A DNA stretch of 64,000 nucleotides from the NCBI RefSeq assembly GCF_030683065.1, contig NZ_JAUXMX010000027.1, positions 35,813 to 99,812 of the forward strand, read 5' to 3'. Below the pieces are notes generated by a model that saw only the letters and a list, made by a program, of their open reading frames with translations, was not told the DNA's origin and did not search any database. This stretch comes from Pseudomonas sp. (lineage in GTDB: Bacteria; Pseudomonadota; Gammaproteobacteria; Pseudomonadales; Pseudomonadaceae). The translations under genes and the position numbers were made by a program. Positions 1-11,614 of the stretch are shown piece after piece (the stretch's first letter is position 1; each line of letters opens with the position of its first letter).

Positions 1-171
1 TAAAAGACACGAAGTGATTACGACGTTTGGCGCGCGTGTAACGCGTACCTATAAATACGAACAGAGGTCTGAACATGTCGGGAGCTGATTCGAGGGAAAG
101 AGGAACGTCCTTGTGGCGGGGCTTGGCAAGCGGCCTTACACTCTGACCACTACTGCTGCCATGGGTTCGCC

Positions 172-750
172 ATGTCGATTCAAGATGAAGATGACCGCCG
201 GGAATACTATCGTATCGACGATACGATCGCACTGGAATTCACCCCACTGTCAGGCACTGAGGCGCTGGCCAGTGACGAGCTGCGTGACAGCTCGCCGCTG
301 TTTAATCTGCTCAGTGAGTTGCACCTGCTGGACTTCGAGTCGCAGCACCTGTTGCGCCATATAAGCGAGCGTGACCGCTCCCTGGCCAACTACCTCAAGG
401 TGATCAACAAGCGCATCGACCTGCTTGGGCAGGCTGTCGCCCAGAGCCTGTTGCGCGACATCGGCACACCACGGCGCGTCTGCTTGTCGGAGGGCGGCGT
501 GAGTTTTAGTAGTAGCCAAAACCTCGCCATCGATACCCATCTGGCGATCAAGATAGTGCTGATGCCGCAGGCTCTTGGCTTACTGTTGCGAGCCAAGGTA
601 ATTCACTGCCAGGCACTCGCCGACCAACAGTTCGAGATCGGCACCGAGTTCGAGGCCTTGACCGACGCACAGCGCCAGTTACTGGCCCGGCATATCCTCC
701 AGCGGCAAGCCCTGGAGCGCCGCCAGGCTCGCGAACAGCCCCAGCATTAG
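172..750 (+). CDS. PilZ domain protein (c-di-GMP receptor-like)
   Basis: A 192-residue cytosolic protein. It carries the PilZ arginine motif RREYYR at residues 9-14 and a second PilZ-like motif LSEGG near residues 105-109, where the usual D/N-x-S-x-x-G has lost its first acidic/amide residue. PilZ proteins bind cyclic di-GMP through these two motifs. Here they are separated by about 90 residues, much of it predicted helix (residues 38-98), whereas the two motifs are usually only a few tens of residues apart. P. aeruginosa has a PilZ protein in the same position next to a glycerophosphodiesterase and sth. Whether c-di-GMP is bound cannot be read from sequence. The ribosome site before the ATG is weak. 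Confidence 0.85.
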   Translation: MSIQDEDDRREYYRIDDTIALEFTPLSGTEALASDELRDSSPLFNLLSELHLLDFESQHLLRHISERDRSLANYLKVINKRIDLLGQAVAQSLLRDIGTPRRVCLSEGGVSFSSSQNLAIDTHLAIKIVLMPQALGLLLRAKVIHCQALADQQFEIGTEFEALTDAQRQLLARHILQRQALERRQAREQPQH

Positions 751-763
751 TCACGAGAGCCCT

Positions 764-1060
764 ATGCCATACATATTTCTAGCATTGATCTTATGCCTAC
801 CGTTCGGTGCTGGCGCCGAAACCCTGCAGATACCCCTCGGCCAGCAAGGTGCAGCGGCCACTCAACTGCCCCAGCGTGGTGAATCGCAGCGCTCGGTGCT
901 GGAGCGCTTTGGCTTGGCAGATGAAGAACATCGTGCAGTAGGTAACCCACCGATTAGCCGCTGGGATTACCGCGAGTTCAGCGTGTACTTTGAATACGAC
1001 CACGTAATCAACAGCGTGCGCCATCATCATCCCCGCACCAGCGCCCCTGCGCAGGAGTAA
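764..1060 (+). CDS. small secreted conserved hypothetical protein
   Basis: A 98-residue protein with an N-terminal hydrophobic signal-like segment (residues 1-18, ending GAGAE), then a short soluble part rich in R, H and E that includes SRWDYREFSVYFEYDHVINS. It probably goes to the periplasm. It lies 13 bases after the PilZ gene and 2 bases before the glycerophosphodiesterase, so the three genes probably form one operon. GAG precedes the ATG by six bases. I do not recognise a family with an assigned function. Similar short proteins are found beside phosphodiesterase genes in Pseudomonas and may be named after them. Confidence 0.7.
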   Translation: MPYIFLALILCLPFGAGAETLQIPLGQQGAAATQLPQRGESQRSVLERFGLADEEHRAVGNPPISRWDYREFSVYFEYDHVINSVRHHHPRTSAPAQE

Positions 1061-1062
1061 CT

Positions 1063-1782
1063 GTGACCCATATCTACGGCCACCGCGGCGCCAAAGGCGA
1101 AGCTCCGGAAAACACCCTTATCAGCTTCCAGCAATGCCTTAAGCATGGCGTACGCCGCTGCGAGCTGGACCTGCACCAGTCTCGCGATGGTGAACTGATG
1201 GTGATTCATGACCCAACCCTGAAGCGCACCACCGGCCATCGCGGCAAAGTGATCGAGCACGACGCTGCGGCACTGACCCGCTATGACGCTCGCGAAGGTG
1301 GCCCAGGCTGGATCAGCCCTTGCCCGATCCCGCGGCTGGCCGAACTGTTTGAAGAGTGCGACTTCGAGCATTGGCAACTGGAAGTCAAAAGCGCCTCCAA
1401 AGTCCGCGCCGCACAGATGGTCGAGGCAATTGCCGCGCTGACCGCACGTTATGACCTGACCGACAAAGTCACCGTCACCTCAAGCTCGCGCGAGGTGCTC
1501 GGCGCCTTAAAGCGTCTGACACCGCAGCTTGCCCGCGGCCTGGTGGCAGAATACGCCTGGCTCGACCCGCTTAAAGTAGCCCAGCGCTATGACTGCAGCC
1601 TGCTGGCGTTGAACTGGACCCTGTGTACCCCGGAACGCCTGCTGAAAGCGCAGAAAGCCGGCCTGCATGTCTCGGTCTGGACAGTCAACGACCCGGCACT
1701 GATGCGCCGACTCGCCGATTTCGGCGTGGACAGCCTGATTACCGACTTCCCTGGCCTGGCCGTCTCCACGTTGCAGCAATAA
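1063..1782 (+). CDS. glycerophosphodiester phosphodiesterase
   Basis: A 239-residue GDPD/UgpQ-type TIM-barrel enzyme that hydrolyses glycerophosphodiesters (deacylated phospholipids) to glycerol-3-phosphate and an alcohol. The family's catalytic signature is clear: GHRGAKGEAPENT with H7 and R8, then E34 and D36 in the CELDLH stretch, and H49 in VIHDP. There is no signal peptide, so it resembles cytosolic UgpQ rather than periplasmic GlpQ. The start is GTG, with GGAG five bases upstream overlapping the end of the preceding gene. It is the last gene of the PilZ operon and is followed by a strong hairpin. Confidence 0.92.
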   Translation: MTHIYGHRGAKGEAPENTLISFQQCLKHGVRRCELDLHQSRDGELMVIHDPTLKRTTGHRGKVIEHDAAALTRYDAREGGPGWISPCPIPRLAELFEECDFEHWQLEVKSASKVRAAQMVEAIAALTARYDLTDKVTVTSSSREVLGALKRLTPQLARGLVAEYAWLDPLKVAQRYDCSLLALNWTLCTPERLLKAQKAGLHVSVWTVNDPALMRRLADFGVDSLITDFPGLAVSTLQQ

Positions 1783-1903
1783 GTTGGGGCCGAGCAGCGC
1801 CTAACAGGCAAAAACCGCCGAAGGTTGCACGTGCATTTTTCAGCGCAGGGCTTTGGCGCGAAATCCAACCTCTCAGAACCCACAGCAAAAGCCCAGACAA
1901 AAG

Positions 1904-1931
1904 AAAACCGGCCACCCTGCGCCGGTTTTCT
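1904..1931. terminator. bidirectional rho-independent terminator
   Basis: AAAACCGGC pairs with GCCGGTTTT around a short loop and has T-rich flanks on both strands. It sits between the convergent glycerophosphodiesterase and sthA genes, so it can end transcription from either side. Confidence 0.8.
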
Positions 1932-2033
1932 TATTGCTACCTGGTCAAAAACTCTCCCGGTTAGGCCAGCGCCACGCCAGAGAGTCGCTGAACGGATCTT
2001 CCCCGACCGGCTCAGGCCACCGATCGGAGCCGG

Positions 2034-3428
2034 TCAAAAAAGCCGGTTGAGACCATCGAACGCCGCCACCCGATAGGCTTCGGCCATGGTCGGGTAGTTG
2101 AAGGTGGTGTTGACGAAGTACTTGATGCTGTTGGCTTCGCCCTTCTGGTTCATGATCGCCTGGCCGATATGCACAATCTCCGAAGCCTGATAGCCGAAGC
2201 AGTGCACACCCAGCACTTCGAGCGTTTCACGATGGAACAGAATTTTCAACATGCCCACCGGCTCATTGGAAATCTGCGCCCGCGCCATGCTCTTGAAGAA
2301 TGCCTTACCCACTTCATAAGGGATCTTGGCCTGAGTCAGCTCGCGCTCGTTCTTGCCGATCGAGCTGATCTCCGGAATGGTGTAAATACCGGTCGGAACA
2401 TCATCGACAAAACGCCAACTGCCATTCTCGATGATATTACCAGCCGCCGAACGACCCTGGTCATAGGCGGCACTGGCCAGGCTCGGCCAACCAATCACGT
2501 CGCCTGCAGCGAAGATATTCGACACTTCGGTACGGTAGCTGTGGTCGACCTCGATCTGCCCGCGGCTGTTCACCTTGATGCCGATATTTTCCAGGCCCAA
2601 CATATCGGTGTTACCGGTACGACCATTGCACCAGAGCAAGGCATCTGCCTTGATCTTCTTGCCCGACTTGAGATGCAAAATCACCCCATTGTCGATGCCT
2701 TCAATGCTTTCGTACTCTTCGTTATGGCGAATCAGCACGTTGGTATTACGCAGGTGGTAACTGAGCGCATCGGAAATCTCGGCATCGAGAAAACTCAGCA
2801 ATTGATCCCGGTTGTCGATCAGGTCGACCAGCACGCCAAGGCCGCTGAAGATCGACGCATACTCGCAACCGATGACCCCTGCGCCGTAGATGATCAACCG
2901 TCGCGGTGTATGGCTGAGGGTCAGAATGGTATCGCTGTCATATACCCGCGGATGATGAAAATCGACATCGATCGGGCGATAAGGGCGCGAGCCAGTCGCG
3001 ATAACGATCTGCTTGGCCACCAGTGTTTCCACAACGCCATTGGCGCAGACCACTTCAATGGTTTGCTCATCGGCAAAGCTGCCCGTACCGAAGAACAAAT
3101 CGATGCGATTGCGCGCGTAATAACCGGTGCGTGAAGTCACCTGCTTGGTGATTACCCGCTCGGCGCTTTTCAACACATCGGGAAAGGAGAACCAGCGCGG
3201 CTCACCAATCTGACGAAACATCGGATTGGTATTGAACTGCATGATCTGGCGCACCGAATGGCGCAAGGCCTTGGACGGAATGGTGCCCAGGTGCGTGCAG
3301 TTGCCGCCGACTTCGCGACGGCTGTCGACCACCGCCACTTTACGCCCGGCCTTGGCCGCGTTCATTGCCGCGCCTTCACCAGCAGGGCCTGAACCAAGCA
3401 CCACTACATCGTAGTTGTAGACCGCCAT
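2034..3428 (-). CDS. sthA: Si-specific soluble pyridine nucleotide transhydrogenase
   Basis: A 464-residue flavoprotein that transfers hydride between NADPH and NAD+ in the cytosol and so balances the two pools. The FAD Rossmann motif [14 protein letters not shown] is near residue 12. The redox-site region reads [15 protein letters not shown] and has a single cysteine followed by T, instead of the CxxxxC disulfide of lipoamide dehydrogenase and glutathione reductase; this is the signature of SthA. A second dinucleotide motif, [12 protein letters not shown], lies mid-protein, and the C-terminal dimer domain is present. The length matches the family. It lies downstream of nqrM on the same strand with about 125 bases between. 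Confidence 0.96.
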   Translation of the reverse strand: MAVYNYDVVVLGSGPAGEGAAMNAAKAGRKVAVVDSRREVGGNCTHLGTIPSKALRHSVRQIMQFNTNPMFRQIGEPRWFSFPDVLKSAERVITKQVTSRTGYYARNRIDLFFGTGSFADEQTIEVVCANGVVETLVAKQIVIATGSRPYRPIDVDFHHPRVYDSDTILTLSHTPRRLIIYGAGVIGCEYASIFSGLGVLVDLIDNRDQLLSFLDAEISDALSYHLRNTNVLIRHNEEYESIEGIDNGVILHLKSGKKIKADALLWCNGRTGNTDMLGLENIGIKVNSRGQIEVDHSYRTEVSNIFAAGDVIGWPSLASAAYDQGRSAAGNIIENGSWRFVDDVPTGIYTIPEISSIGKNERELTQAKIPYEVGKAFFKSMARAQISNEPVGMLKILFHRETLEVLGVHCFGYQASEIVHIGQAIMNQKGEANSIKYFVNTTFNYPTMAEAYRVAAFDGLNRLF

Positions 3429-3553
3429 GTTTACTCCTTCAGATCATACCGGAGCACTTATACCGTGCTCTCGGCAGGGCCAGAACTGCATCGAGGCAGC
3501 CTGGCAATCGATACGTGATTCGCTAGCCTGACATGCAGGCCTGCGAATGGCGA

Positions 3554-3784
3554 TTAGCGCTTGGTCGCGTCGTAGGCCAGTGCCTTGAAGCCAGACTCTG
3601 CCGGCGCACTGTTGACCTCTTCGCACTTCTCACGGCTACCGCCGCAAATAGAGCACTCTTTCTCGATGCCCAGATTGGCAATGCCACCACAGGAACCGGC
3701 AATCGGTTTACGCCCCATGATCACGCCAACAGCCATCAATGACACCACCAACAGCATGGTAAAAAATACGATTAACCAAATCAT
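3554..3784 (-). CDS. nqrM: Na+-NQR maturation protein NqrM (DUF539)
   Basis: A 76-residue protein with one N-terminal membrane helix (residues 1-22) and four cysteines (C32, C44, C47, C54) in the SCGG...ECSICGG pattern of the DUF539 family. NqrM is known to be needed for insertion of the iron held between the NqrD and NqrE subunits. The gene is the last of the nqr operon and overlaps the apbE stop codon by ATGA, so it is translationally coupled. The length and cysteine pattern fit the family. Confidence 0.93.
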   Translation of the reverse strand: MIWLIVFFTMLLVVSLMAVGVIMGRKPIAGSCGGIANLGIEKECSICGGSREKCEEVNSAPAESGFKALAYDATKR

Positions 3785-4806
3785 TGCTCTTCTCCTGCAG
3801 CGAATAGCTGCTCGAATGCGGCGGTAGTGCGTGTGACGAAGGCTTCGCCCTCACGCGTCACGAAAAAAGCCGCAATTCCAGCCTGCTCAGCATAGGCCAG
3901 GCCTTGCTCCGGCCCCAGCACCATCAATAATGTAGACAAGCCGTCGGCCCGAAGAGTCGATAAATCCGCGACTGTCACCGCTGCCAATGTGTGGGTAATG
4001 GGCGCGCCGGTTTTGGGATCAAGCGTATGTGAGTAACGCACGCCGTTTTCCTCGAAATAATTACGGTAATCACCCGAGGTAGAAATACCGTAACCGTCCA
4101 ATTGCAAAATCTTCTGCGCGACCCGCTGGTCATCGCGCGGCGCCTCAATGGCGATACGCCATGGTTGCCCGTCCGGCTTCTTGCCGGCAGCCTTTAGCTC
4201 CCCGGTGACATCCACCAGATAACTGCCAACGCCCATGTCAGCCAGGCGGCTGACGATTCTTTCGACCGCATAACCTGCAGCAATACTGTTGAGATCCAGT
4301 TGCAGATCGACGTCCTTGCACAACTGCTGACCATCGATACGCAAATGGCTATGACCGCTACGCTGACGCGCCTCGGCCAGTTGCTCGGCGCTCGGCACAC
4401 GTTCAATTCGCGCCTGCGGACCGAAACCCCACAAATTGAGCAACGGTTCAAGTGTCAGGTCGAAAGCACCATCGCTTTCCCGAGCCAACTCCTGCCCCAT
4501 GCCCACAACCTCGAGCATACCTGCAGGCACCGTCATGCAGCTGCCCGCTGGCGCCCGATTAAACAGCGAGATAATCGAGTCGTCACGGTAGGTGGACATC
4601 TGCTGGTCGACTTCAGCAAGAATCAACTCGGTTTCGGCCTTGAGAGTGAGCGCATCGGCAGCACCCTCGCCAGTGACATATTTGACCGAATAGGTGCTGC
4701 CCATGGTGGGGCCGCCGAACTCTTCGACCTTCTCAGAATGCAAACAGCCCGTTAGGGCTGCCGCAAGAGCGACAGCGATAACGGGCTGGAGAACCAATGA
4801 CCTCAC
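3781..4806 (-). CDS. apbE: FAD:protein FMN transferase ApbE
   Basis: A 341-residue exported lipoprotein (lipobox LTGC, C21) of the ApbE flavin transferase family. It attaches FMN by a phosphoester bond to threonines of NqrB and NqrC using FAD as donor. The motif GGPTMGSTYSV follows the signal peptide, and the DLNSIAAGYAV and GDYRNYF segments typical of the family are present. The start is GTG, two bases after the nqrF stop, and its end overlaps nqrM by four bases. Its place in the nqr operon fits a dedicated role in flavinylating Nqr subunits, as in Vibrio. Confidence 0.94.
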   Translation of the reverse strand: MRSLVLQPVIAVALAAALTGCLHSEKVEEFGGPTMGSTYSVKYVTGEGAADALTLKAETELILAEVDQQMSTYRDDSIISLFNRAPAGSCMTVPAGMLEVVGMGQELARESDGAFDLTLEPLLNLWGFGPQARIERVPSAEQLAEARQRSGHSHLRIDGQQLCKDVDLQLDLNSIAAGYAVERIVSRLADMGVGSYLVDVTGELKAAGKKPDGQPWRIAIEAPRDDQRVAQKILQLDGYGISTSGDYRNYFEENGVRYSHTLDPKTGAPITHTLAAVTVADLSTLRADGLSTLLMVLGPEQGLAYAEQAGIAAFFVTREGEAFVTRTTAAFEQLFAAGEEQ

Positions 4807-4808
4807 GC

Positions 4809-6035
4809 TTAACCGCCGAAGTCGTCGAGCAGGATGTTCTCCTCCTCCACACCCAGGTCAATCAGCATCTTGATCACTGCCGCGTTCATCATCGGCGGGC
4901 CGCACATGTAGAACTCGCAATCTTCCGGAGCCGGGTGGTCCTTCAGGTAGTTCTCATACAGCACGTTATGGATGAAGCCTTTCATGCCGCTCCAGTTGTC
5001 TTCCGGCAGCGGATCGGATAGCGCCAAGTGCCACTTGAAGTTGGGGTTTTCCGCCTGCAGCTGGTCGTAATCTTCAACGTAGAAGGCTTCACGCATCGAG
5101 CGGGCGCCGTACCAGAAGCTGATCTTGCGCGGCGACTTGAGCCGCTTGAGCTGATCGAAGATGTGCGAACGCATCGGCGCCATGCCAGCACCGCCACCAA
5201 TAAACACCATCTCGGCTTCGGTCTCTTTGGCGAAGAACTCACCAAACGGACCGTACACGTCGATCTTATCGCCCGGCTTGAGGCTGAACACATAAGAAGA
5301 CATCTTGCCCGGTGGCAAATCGTCCTTGCCCGGTGGCGGCGAAGCAATACGAATATTGAACTTCACCAGACCGACTTCTTCCGGGTAGTTGGCCATGGAG
5401 TAGGCACGAATCGTGGTCTCTTCGACCTTCGACACGTACTTCCATTGGTTGAACTTATCCCAGTCGCCGCGATATTCCTCTTGGATATCGAAGTCTTTGT
5501 AGTGCACCTCATGCGGCGGGCATTCCAACTGCACATAGCCACCCGCACGGAAGTCAACGCTCTCGCCTTCCGGCAGCTTCAGCGTCAGCTCCTTGATGAA
5601 AGTGGCCACGTTCGGGTTGGACAACACCGTACATTCCCACTTCTTCACACCGAAAACTTCTTCCGGCACCTCGATCTTCATATTCTGCTTGACCGGAGTC
5701 TGGCAGGACAGACGCCAGCCAGCCTTGGCTTCGCGACGGGTGAAGGCAGCTTCTTCGGTCGGCAGCATTTCGCCACCGCCACTTTCCACGACACACTTGC
5801 ACTGCGCGCAAGTACCACCGCCACCACAGGCCGATGACAAGAAAATGTTGTTAGCGGCCAGCGTCTGCAGCAGCTTACCGCCAGCAGGCACCACAATGGT
5901 TTTTTCGCCATTGATCTCGATACTCACGTCACCGCTGGAAACCAGCTTGGCGCGCGCAGCGATAATAATCAGCACCAACGCCAGCACAATGCCGGTGAAC
6001 ATGCCGATCGCGATAAAAATCTCGAAATTGATCAT
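4809..6035 (-). CDS. nqrF: Na+-NQR subunit F (NADH dehydrogenase, FAD, 2Fe-2S)
   Basis: A 408-residue NADH-oxidising subunit. It has one N-terminal membrane anchor (residues 3-27), then a plant-type 2Fe-2S domain with C70, C76, C79 and C111, the same numbering as the well-studied Vibrio protein. Next come an FAD-binding domain (RAYSMANYP) and an NADH-binding domain ([11 protein letters not shown]), ending in LLDDFGG. It passes electrons from NADH through FAD to the iron-sulfur centre and on to the membrane subunits. It lies 15 bases after nqrE and 2 bases before apbE. Confidence 0.98.
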   Translation of the reverse strand: MINFEIFIAIGMFTGIVLALVLIIIAARAKLVSSGDVSIEINGEKTIVVPAGGKLLQTLAANNIFLSSACGGGGTCAQCKCVVESGGGEMLPTEEAAFTRREAKAGWRLSCQTPVKQNMKIEVPEEVFGVKKWECTVLSNPNVATFIKELTLKLPEGESVDFRAGGYVQLECPPHEVHYKDFDIQEEYRGDWDKFNQWKYVSKVEETTIRAYSMANYPEEVGLVKFNIRIASPPPGKDDLPPGKMSSYVFSLKPGDKIDVYGPFGEFFAKETEAEMVFIGGGAGMAPMRSHIFDQLKRLKSPRKISFWYGARSMREAFYVEDYDQLQAENPNFKWHLALSDPLPEDNWSGMKGFIHNVLYENYLKDHPAPEDCEFYMCGPPMMNAAVIKMLIDLGVEEENILLDDFGG

Positions 6036-6050
6036 CTATTCATCCCTTCC

Positions 6051-6659
6051 TTACAACTGCACGCCGGAGAAAGACATGAAGCCCAAAGACATCAGACCGA
6101 TAGTGATAAAGGTGATGCCCAGGCCCTGAAGGCCAGCTGGAACGTCGCTGTACTTGAGCTTCTCGCGGATACCCGCCAGAGCGGCAATCGCCAGCGCCCA
6201 GGAGACACCGGCACCGACACCGTAGACAGTACTTTCCGCCAAGTTGTAGTCGCGCTCGACCATGAACAGCGAGCCGCCCATGATGGCGCAGTTCACAGTG
6301 ATCAACGGCAGGAACACACCGAGCGCGTTGTACAGCGAGGGCACGTACTTATCCAAGGTCATCTCGAGGATCTGCACGATCGCCGCGATCACCCCGATAA
6401 AGGTCAACAAGCCGAGGAAGCTCAGGTCGACCTGCGGATACCCGGCCCACGCCAGCGCACCATCTTTAAGCAGATTGGTGTAGATCAGGTTATTCACCGG
6501 CATGGTGATACCCAACACCACAATCACGGCGATACCGAGACCTATGGCTGTTTCGACCTTTTTCGAGATCGCAATAAAGGTGCACATGCCAAGGAAGAAC
6601 GCCAACGCCATGTTCTCAACGAACACCGCACGGACGAACAGGCTGATGTAGTGTTCCAT
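6051..6659 (-). CDS. nqrE: Na+-NQR subunit E
   Basis: A 202-residue integral membrane protein with six hydrophobic helices, starting [19 protein letters not shown] as is typical of NqrE. It forms a pseudo-symmetric pair with NqrD and supplies conserved cysteines (near residues 26 and 120, the latter in NCAIMGGSL) that hold an iron centre in the membrane between the two subunits. Its ATG overlaps the nqrD stop by one base (TAATG), indicating translational coupling. Confidence 0.98.
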   Translation of the reverse strand: MEHYISLFVRAVFVENMALAFFLGMCTFIAISKKVETAIGLGIAVIVVLGITMPVNNLIYTNLLKDGALAWAGYPQVDLSFLGLLTFIGVIAAIVQILEMTLDKYVPSLYNALGVFLPLITVNCAIMGGSLFMVERDYNLAESTVYGVGAGVSWALAIAALAGIREKLKYSDVPAGLQGLGITFITIGLMSLGFMSFSGVQL

Positions 6660-7327
6660 TAGTAGGCCTCCTTAGTGGATACCTGAGGCGCCATCTTGAA
6701 GACCGTCTTCTCGACCTGGTCTTTTTTCCAGGCGCGTATGCCCCAGATAAACAGGCCTATCAGGAAGAATGCAGAAGGCGGCAGCAGCAGCATGCCATTG
6801 GGCTGGTACCAACCACCGTCGTTGATCACCGGAATGATCTCGTAGCCCAACAATTTGCCGGCACCGAACAGCTCGCGAATGAAGCCCAGAGCAATCAACA
6901 TGGCGCTGTAACCCAGACCGTTACCAATACCGTCGAAGAACGACAGCACCGGCGGGTTCTGCATGGCAAAGGCTTCCGCGCGGCCCATCACGATGCAGTT
7001 GGTGATGATCAGTCCGACAAACACCGACAGCTGCTTGGACAGACTGAAGGCATAAGCCTTGAGCAATTGATCGACCACGATAACCAGAGAAGCGATGATT
7101 ACCATCTGCACAATCATGCGGATCGAGCCCGGAATCTGGCTGCGAATCATCGAGATAAACAGGTTAGAAAACCCGGTTACCAAGGTCAGCGCTGCAGACA
7201 TAACCAGCGCTGTCTGCAAATTGGTCGTTACGGCCAGGGCGGAACAGATCCCGAGAATCTGCAGGCCAATGGGGTTGTTGTTGAAGATCGGATCCAACAG
7301 TACTTGTTTGATCGTGGGTTGCGACAT
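6659..7327 (-). CDS. nqrD: Na+-NQR subunit D
   Basis: A 222-residue membrane protein with six helices, including [18 protein letters not shown] and [13 protein letters not shown], which contain the paired cysteines shared with NqrE. The ATG at 7327 is preferred to the in-frame TTG at 7333, because GGAGG lies seven bases before it and it then starts three bases after the nqrC stop. NqrD and NqrE together form the membrane iron site and part of the sodium path. Confidence 0.97.
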   Translation of the reverse strand: MSQPTIKQVLLDPIFNNNPIGLQILGICSALAVTTNLQTALVMSAALTLVTGFSNLFISMIRSQIPGSIRMIVQMVIIASLVIVVDQLLKAYAFSLSKQLSVFVGLIITNCIVMGRAEAFAMQNPPVLSFFDGIGNGLGYSAMLIALGFIRELFGAGKLLGYEIIPVINDGGWYQPNGMLLLPPSAFFLIGLFIWGIRAWKKDQVEKTVFKMAPQVSTKEAY

Positions 7328-7329
7328 GA

Positions 7330-8118
7330 TCAAGCCTCCCCTGCGCGCAGGTTAGCAATAAACGGACCGAAGCCATTCTGGCCAAGCCAGAACTTCAGCA
7401 GGTTGTCCACCCCATTACTGGTCAGGGTAGCGCCCGCCAGACCATCAACCTGATGCACGGCCTTCGGGCTCTGCGCATCGACACCACCCTTGACGATTTG
7501 CACGGCTAGTTTGCCGTCCTCATCGAACAGGGTTTTGCCTGGCCATTGGCCTTTCCACTTCGGATTGTCGACTTCACCACCCAGACCTGGCGTTTCGCCA
7601 TGCTGATAGAAGCCCATGCCAACCACAGTATTGAGGTCACCCTTTACCGCGATAAAGCCATGCAGGGTCGACCACAGACCATAACCACGCACCGGCAGAA
7701 TCAGGGTATCGACCTGCCCGTCCTTCTCCACCACATAAACAGTGCTGAAGTTTTCCTGGCGCTTGATCCCGGCGATGTCATCACGACTCTTGAGCACCGA
7801 GGACAACTTCGGGTCTTTCGAGGCTTTCAGCGGATCAAAGGTCACTGGATCCTTGGCATCAGAAAACTTGCCACTCTCCAGATCGACCAGCTTGGCACTG
7901 ATGGTGCCTTTGAACATGTCCTTGACTTGCGCACTCGACATATTCGGGGCGCCCAACCCGGCAATTGCCAGGATGCTGCGCTGTTTGTCCAGCAGACGGT
8001 TGTCGATTTGGGTCGGCTTGAGCGCCACAGCGGCGCCGGCAACGAACACCGAGCACACCAGGCAAACCAGCAGGGCCACCGTCAGCGTGCGGGCGGTGGA
8101 TTCTTTTTGACTAGACAT
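7330..8118 (-). CDS. nqrC: Na+-NQR subunit C (covalent FMN)
   Basis: A 262-residue subunit with an N-terminal membrane helix (about residues 11-32) and a large periplasmic domain. The C-terminal [13 protein letters not shown] motif contains T231, which corresponds to the threonine that ApbE links to FMN. The usual S/T two residues before A-T is alanine here. Its start overlaps the nqrB end by eight bases. It transfers electrons between the membrane iron site and the NqrB flavin. Confidence 0.97.
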   Translation of the reverse strand: MSSQKESTARTLTVALLVCLVCSVFVAGAAVALKPTQIDNRLLDKQRSILAIAGLGAPNMSSAQVKDMFKGTISAKLVDLESGKFSDAKDPVTFDPLKASKDPKLSSVLKSRDDIAGIKRQENFSTVYVVEKDGQVDTLILPVRGYGLWSTLHGFIAVKGDLNTVVGMGFYQHGETPGLGGEVDNPKWKGQWPGKTLFDEDGKLAVQIVKGGVDAQSPKAVHQVDGLAGATLTSNGVDNLLKFWLGQNGFGPFIANLRAGEA

Positions 8119-9322
8119 TACGTGCCAGCCTCCGCTTGATATTGGCTTGAACGACGAAGTGGTCGACCAGCGGTGCGAACAGATTGGCGAACAGAATCGC
8201 CAGCATCATGCCTTCAGGGAACGCCGGGTTGACCACGCGGATCAACACCACCATCACACCGATCAATGCACCGAAAATCCACTTGCCGGTGTTGGTCATG
8301 GACGAAGACACCGGATCGGTGGCCATGAAGAACATGCCGAAAGCAAAACCACCCACCACCATGTGCCAATACCACGGCATGGCGAACATTGGATTGGTTG
8401 TCGAACCCAATAGATTGAACAGCAGGCTGAGTCCGACCATGCCCAGCATCACGCCAGAGACGATGCGCCAGGAAGCAATCTTGGTGATCAACAGCACACC
8501 GCCACCAATCAGGATCGCCAGGGTGCTGGTCTCACCAAGGGAGCCGTGAATGGTGCCCACAAAGGCGTTCATCCAGGTGATGCCGTTACCCAGTACATTG
8601 TCGATGCCGCCGGCAGCTGCCAGGCTCAGCGAGGTTGCCCCTGCATAACCGTCAACCGCAGTCCAGACTGCATCACCCGACATCTGCGCCGGGTAGGCGA
8701 AGAACAGGAAGGCACGACCGGTCAGGGCCGGGTTGAGGAAGTTCTTGCCGGTACCGCCAAACACTTCCTTGCCGATCACCACACCGAAGCTGATGCCCAG
8801 CGCGACCTGCCACAGCGGAATGCTTGGCGGCAGGATCAGGGCAAACAGCACCGAAGTGACGAAGAAACCTTCGTTGACTTCATGCTTGCGGATCGAAGCG
8901 AACAATACTTCCCAGAAGCCGCCGACGATGAACGTCACCGCATAGACAGGCAGGAAGTAGGCAGCACCCTGGATGAAGTTATCCCACAGGCTGTTCGAGT
9001 CAAAACCGGCCAGCGAGCCAATCAAGGCGAAGCGCCAGCCCTCCTGGGCCGCCAGCAGCTCGGGGCTATTGGCGAAAATCAGGTTGGCCTGGTAACCGGT
9101 GTTCCACATACCGAAGAACATGGCCGGGAAGGTACACAACCAAACGGTGATCATCATGCGCTTGAGGTCGATACCATCACGCACGTGAGCCGTGGTCTTG
9201 GTCACGCTACCTGGGCGATAGAAAAAGGTGTCGATGGCTTCGTACAAGGCATAAAACTTCTCGTACTTGCCGCCCTTCTCAAAGTTGTGCTCGATTTTAT
9301 CGAGGAATGCGCGAACGCCCAT
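8111..9322 (-). CDS. nqrB: Na+-NQR subunit B (covalent FMN, riboflavin, quinone site)
   Basis: A 403-residue multi-spanning membrane subunit of the NqrB/RnfD family, with about ten helices. The flavinylation motif is DGYAGATSL with T230 as the expected FMN-carrying residue. [17 protein letters not shown] is a conserved family stretch. NqrB also binds riboflavin and the quinone and is thought to hold part of the sodium channel. It starts three bases after nqrA. Confidence 0.97.
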   Translation of the reverse strand: MGVRAFLDKIEHNFEKGGKYEKFYALYEAIDTFFYRPGSVTKTTAHVRDGIDLKRMMITVWLCTFPAMFFGMWNTGYQANLIFANSPELLAAQEGWRFALIGSLAGFDSNSLWDNFIQGAAYFLPVYAVTFIVGGFWEVLFASIRKHEVNEGFFVTSVLFALILPPSIPLWQVALGISFGVVIGKEVFGGTGKNFLNPALTGRAFLFFAYPAQMSGDAVWTAVDGYAGATSLSLAAAGGIDNVLGNGITWMNAFVGTIHGSLGETSTLAILIGGGVLLITKIASWRIVSGVMLGMVGLSLLFNLLGSTTNPMFAMPWYWHMVVGGFAFGMFFMATDPVSSSMTNTGKWIFGALIGVMVVLIRVVNPAFPEGMMLAILFANLFAPLVDHFVVQANIKRRLARNV

Positions 9323-9325
9323 GAG

Positions 9326-10696
<1,371 letters not shown>

Positions 10697-10796
10697 TTAG
10701 AATACGGGCGGCATCTGGATGCTTAATAGCCATACCCACACCAATAGTGCTACTGGGGCGGGTAGTGATGCCGAGCGCGGATAAAATATCCGCTTG

Positions 10797-10825
10797 ATTA
10801 TAAAGACGCGCCCCTCCGCTGACCA
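10797..10825 (-). promoter_or_regulatory. candidate sigma70 promoter of the nqr operon
   Basis: Read on the minus strand, TGGTCA (10825-10820) is followed after 17 bases by a perfect TATAAT (10802-10797). Transcription would start near 10790 and give a leader of about 125 bases before nqrA. An inverted repeat, GGATA-AAA-TATCC, lies at 10779-10791 right at the expected start point and could be an operator. No binding protein is known for it. Confidence 0.5.
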
Positions 10826-10936
10826 CCCAAGCGCTTGCTTTTTTTGGGCATCCCGTAACAGGGTGCAACAGTCCGAACTTGACTCAAATAGTTACCCAGG
10901 TGAAATGGCAGTAACCCTGCAGCCCGGAATCACAGC

Positions 10937-11497
10937 ATGCGCAAACTACTGCTATTAACCACACTGCTCCTGCTCAGCACCGCCCTGCTCGCCAGCACTG
11001 ATGAACGCTTGCGCCAGGCGAACTTCGCCGCCCAGGCGACAGTGGAGCGAACCACCCTGGAGCGCAAGAACCAAACCGTTCTGCGCTACTTATGGGCAGA
11101 CGTCTACGCCGCCGCTCTTTATGCAGAACCCAGCGTCAGCCCAGCCCAGGCACTTGACCAGCAACGCAGCAAGCGCCTGGAACTCTTCTATTTCCGCAAA
11201 ATTCAGCGCGATGACGTCATCGAAGCAGCCTGGACCACGCTAAAAAAGCAACATGACCCCGCCACACTTGAGCGCCTGCGCAGTGACGTGGATGCCTTGC
11301 ACGCCAGCTTCCTGGACATAAACCCAGGCGATCGCTACGCGCTCAACTACAACGCCGATAGCGGCCTGAGCCTGGAACGCAACGGCGAAACCTCCTTCAC
11401 CAGCAATAACCCGGAACTGGCCAGCGCCTATCTGGGCATCTGGCTGGCACCCAAGGGGTTGTCGGATAAATTACGCAGCAGCTTACTCAGCAACTAA
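10937..11497 (+). CDS. secreted chalcone isomerase-like protein
   Basis: A 186-residue protein with a clear signal peptide (MRKLLLLTTLLLLSTALLAS). The body (LRYLWADVYAAALYAE, then KRLELFYFRKIQRDDVIEAAW) matches the pattern of the bacterial chalcone isomerase-like family, in which an open fold binds small or lipid-like ligands. Flavonoid chemistry is not expected in a pseudomonad, so a ligand-binding role in the periplasm is likelier. It is divergent from nqrA and convergent with the GAPDH gene. Biological role unknown. Confidence 0.75.
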   Translation: MRKLLLLTTLLLLSTALLASTDERLRQANFAAQATVERTTLERKNQTVLRYLWADVYAAALYAEPSVSPAQALDQQRSKRLELFYFRKIQRDDVIEAAWTTLKKQHDPATLERLRSDVDALHASFLDINPGDRYALNYNADSGLSLERNGETSFTSNNPELASAYLGIWLAPKGLSDKLRSSLLSN

Positions 11498-11569
11498 TCA
11501 GACTGCCGAGAGACCAACCAGGTTTGCCGGCCATGCATTAAAACAGCCGCCAACCCGCAAAGCCGGATA

Positions 11570-11597
11570 AAAAAACGGGAGCCGAAGCTCCCGTTAT
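11570..11597 (-). terminator. rho-independent terminator of the GAPDH gene
   Basis: On the minus strand AACGGGAGC pairs with GCTCCCGTT across a TTCG tetraloop and is followed by a run of seven T. It lies 18 bases after the GAPDH stop codon. Confidence 0.9.
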
Positions 11598-11614
11598 TCA
11601 ATTGCTGCTAGTGC

